Below, one piece after another: positions 62,801 through 64,000 of a stretch of 64,000 nucleotides of DNA. The stretch is from Ochrovirga pacifica (GTDB lineage Bacteria > Bacteroidota > Bacteroidia > Flavobacteriales > Flavobacteriaceae): NCBI RefSeq assembly GCF_000220525.1, contig NZ_AFPK01000063.1, positions 62,001-126,000 of the forward strand. The letters run 5' to 3'. Position 1 is the first letter of the stretch; every line of letters begins with the position of its first letter. Made by a program: the position numbers and the translations under genes. The notes beneath the pieces were generated by a model, which was not told the DNA's origin, did not search any database, and saw nothing but the letters and a program-made list of their open reading frames with translations.

Positions 62801-62829
62801 TTGCAATCAATTCATATCCTTTAACTTTG
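62801..62829 (+). promoter_or_regulatory. Bacteroidota-type promoter of the polymerase gene
   Basis: TTG (62801-62803), 18-base spacer, TAACTTTG (62822-62829) matches the -33/-7 pattern. The ATG at 62835 follows only 5 bases later, so the transcript may be leaderless or nearly so. Confidence 0.55.
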
Positions 62830-62834
62830 TATTT

Positions 62835-64000
62835 ATGTATGCACTTGTAGATTGTAATAATTTTTATGCTAGTTGTGAGCGTGTGTTTAGACCTCAGCTA
62901 AATGGAAAGCCTATTGCGGTGCTATCAAATAACGATGGTTGTGTGATTGCACGAAGTAATGAGGTAAAGCCTTATGTACCTTTGGGTGCACCCGCATTTA
63001 AGTTTAAAGAGGTGTTTAGACAACATAATGTTCATGTATTTAGTAGCAACTATGCTTTGTATGGAGATTTGAGCAATAGAGTGATGAACGTATTGCGAAC
63101 TTTTACTCTAGATGTAGAAATCTATTCTATTGATGAGGCTTTTTTAGAATTTAAAGGTTTTGAACATTATGATTTACAATCTTACGGTGTAACTATCAGA
63201 GGAACTGTATTGCAGCACACTGGTATTCCGGTTAGTATTGGATTTGCTCCGACTAAAGCTTTGAGTAAGATTGCCAATAAGATTGCAAAGAAGTTTTCTG
63301 ATAGAACTAACGGTTCTTATGTGATAGATTCTGAAGAAAAAAGAATTAAGGCTTTAAAATGGACAAAGATTGAAGATGTTTGGGGCATTGGAAGAAAGTT
63401 TTCACAAAGATTACAAGCTAGAAAAGTGATGACTGCTTATGATTTTACTCAACTGCATGACCAGTATGTACGTAAGGAATTTTCTATTGTTGGTTTGCGT
63501 TTGAAACATGAATTGGAAGGGAAATCGAGATTGGCTTTGGAGGAAGTAAAAAATAAAAAAGCGATTGCTACTACACGTAGTTTTGATAGAGATATTGAAC
63601 AGTATGCTGTTTTAAAAGAACGTGTGGCAACTTTTGCTTGTTCTTGCGCGGAGAAATTAAGAGTCCAACAAAGTAATTGTACCACCATTATGGTGTTTGT
63701 ATTGACCAATCGATACAAAGACAATCAGCCGCAATATAGTCGAAATGTGAATATACAATTGCCTTACCCAACCTCATCTAGTATTACCATTAGTCAGTAT
63801 GCACAAAAGGCTTTGAAAGCTATTTATAAAGAGGGTTATGCTTATAAGAAAGCAGGTGTGATTGTGATGGGAATTCGACCAGACAATGAAACGCAGTTGA
63901 ACTTGTTTGTGAATGAGAATCCGAAACATGATGCTTTAATGAAAACTATTGATAAAATAAACAATCAATTAGGAGTACATAAACTAAAAGTAGGTGGACA
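62835..64000 (+). CDS. umuC: DNA polymerase V subunit UmuC-like (3' end beyond window)
   Basis: 388 complete codons, of the usual about 420. Y-family palm and finger motifs: MYALVDCNNFYASCERVF (first metal Asp), PIAVLSNNDGCVIARS, YSIDEAFLEF (catalytic Asp-Glu), then the thumb GIPVSIGFAPTKALSKIANK and VWGIGRKF. Translesion synthesis in the SOS response. No umuD is encoded just upstream, unlike typical umuDC. Frame runs off the right edge. Confidence 0.93.
   Translation, partial: MYALVDCNNFYASCERVFRPQLNGKPIAVLSNNDGCVIARSNEVKPYVPLGAPAFKFKEVFRQHNVHVFSSNYALYGDLSNRVMNVLRTFTLDVEIYSIDEAFLEFKGFEHYDLQSYGVTIRGTVLQHTGIPVSIGFAPTKALSKIANKIAKKFSDRTNGSYVIDSEEKRIKALKWTKIEDVWGIGRKFSQRLQARKVMTAYDFTQLHDQYVRKEFSIVGLRLKHELEGKSRLALEEVKNKKAIATTRSFDRDIEQYAVLKERVATFACSCAEKLRVQQSNCTTIMVFVLTNRYKDNQPQYSRNVNIQLPYPTSSSITISQYAQKALKAIYKEGYAYKKAGVIVMGIRPDNETQLNLFVNENPKHDALMKTIDKINNQLGVHKLKVGG

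Overview
The window looks like chromosomal DNA of a marine-type Flavobacteriaceae (Bacteroidota). It is AT-rich and carries a SusC/SusD pair, an LpxC-FabZ fusion, the type IX secretion regulator PorX, a protein with a type IX sorting tail, a eukaryote-like (type II) glutamine synthetase, and promoters of the Bacteroidota TTG / TAnnTTTG type. I could not determine genus or species.

Layout. 0-11.4 kb is mostly core genome: the end of a Gfo/Idh/MocA oxidoreductase plus a ThuA-like protein; a minus-strand run HD-hydrolase, lpxD, lpxC-fabZ, lpxA, efp (lipid A and translation); porX with a thioesterase; glnA; purM. 11.5-26 kb is a nine-gene minus-strand utilisation locus: SusC, SusD, a PA14-tailed alkaline-phosphatase-fold lipoprotein, an MBL-fold hydrolase, a purple-acid-type phosphatase, an organophosphate-like MFS carrier, a FAD oxidoreductase, a PhnX-like HAD enzyme and a class III PLP enzyme. 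An XRE-cupin regulator lies tail-to-tail with it. Together they suggest import and breakdown of an organic phosphonate or phosphoester, probably related to 2-aminoethylphosphonate.

26.7-33.6 kb holds assorted housekeeping and stress genes (flavodoxin-like reductase, AhpD-like protein, Crp/Fnr and AraC regulators, secreted beta-propeller, methionine aminopeptidase, GNAT). 33.6-40.7 kb is an integron-like gene cassette array without an integrase. For four consecutive cassettes (TrkH, two small exported proteins, membrane-anchored HerA ATPase) the 7-base cores at the two ends of each cassette are exact reverse complements, while cores inside one junction are not. This is the hallmark of attC recombination.

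40.7-45.75 kb is a gene-poor mobile-looking zone: a 10-nt tandem repeat (14 units of TGACACAnnn), a 3' tRNA fragment with its terminator (attachment-site scar), a small cluster (HTH-like 67 aa, 251-aa unknown, DUF5675, two tiny membrane peptides, DUF6943-like), and about 1.2 kb of non-coding, hairpin-bearing sequence that may be a large structured RNA. 45.75-55.8 kb is a defence operon: type I restriction-modification (hsdR, hsdM, hsdS) followed by three coupled genes encoding a GHKL ATPase and two uncharacterised proteins, a good candidate for an undescribed defence module.

56-60.8 kb holds an AbiEi/AbiEii toxin-antitoxin pair with a candidate operator, flanked by two diverged direct repeats of about 0.8 kb with decayed genes. 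60.8-62.7 kb has a lipoprotein and an exported beta-rich protein, and the window ends inside a umuC-type DNA polymerase gene.
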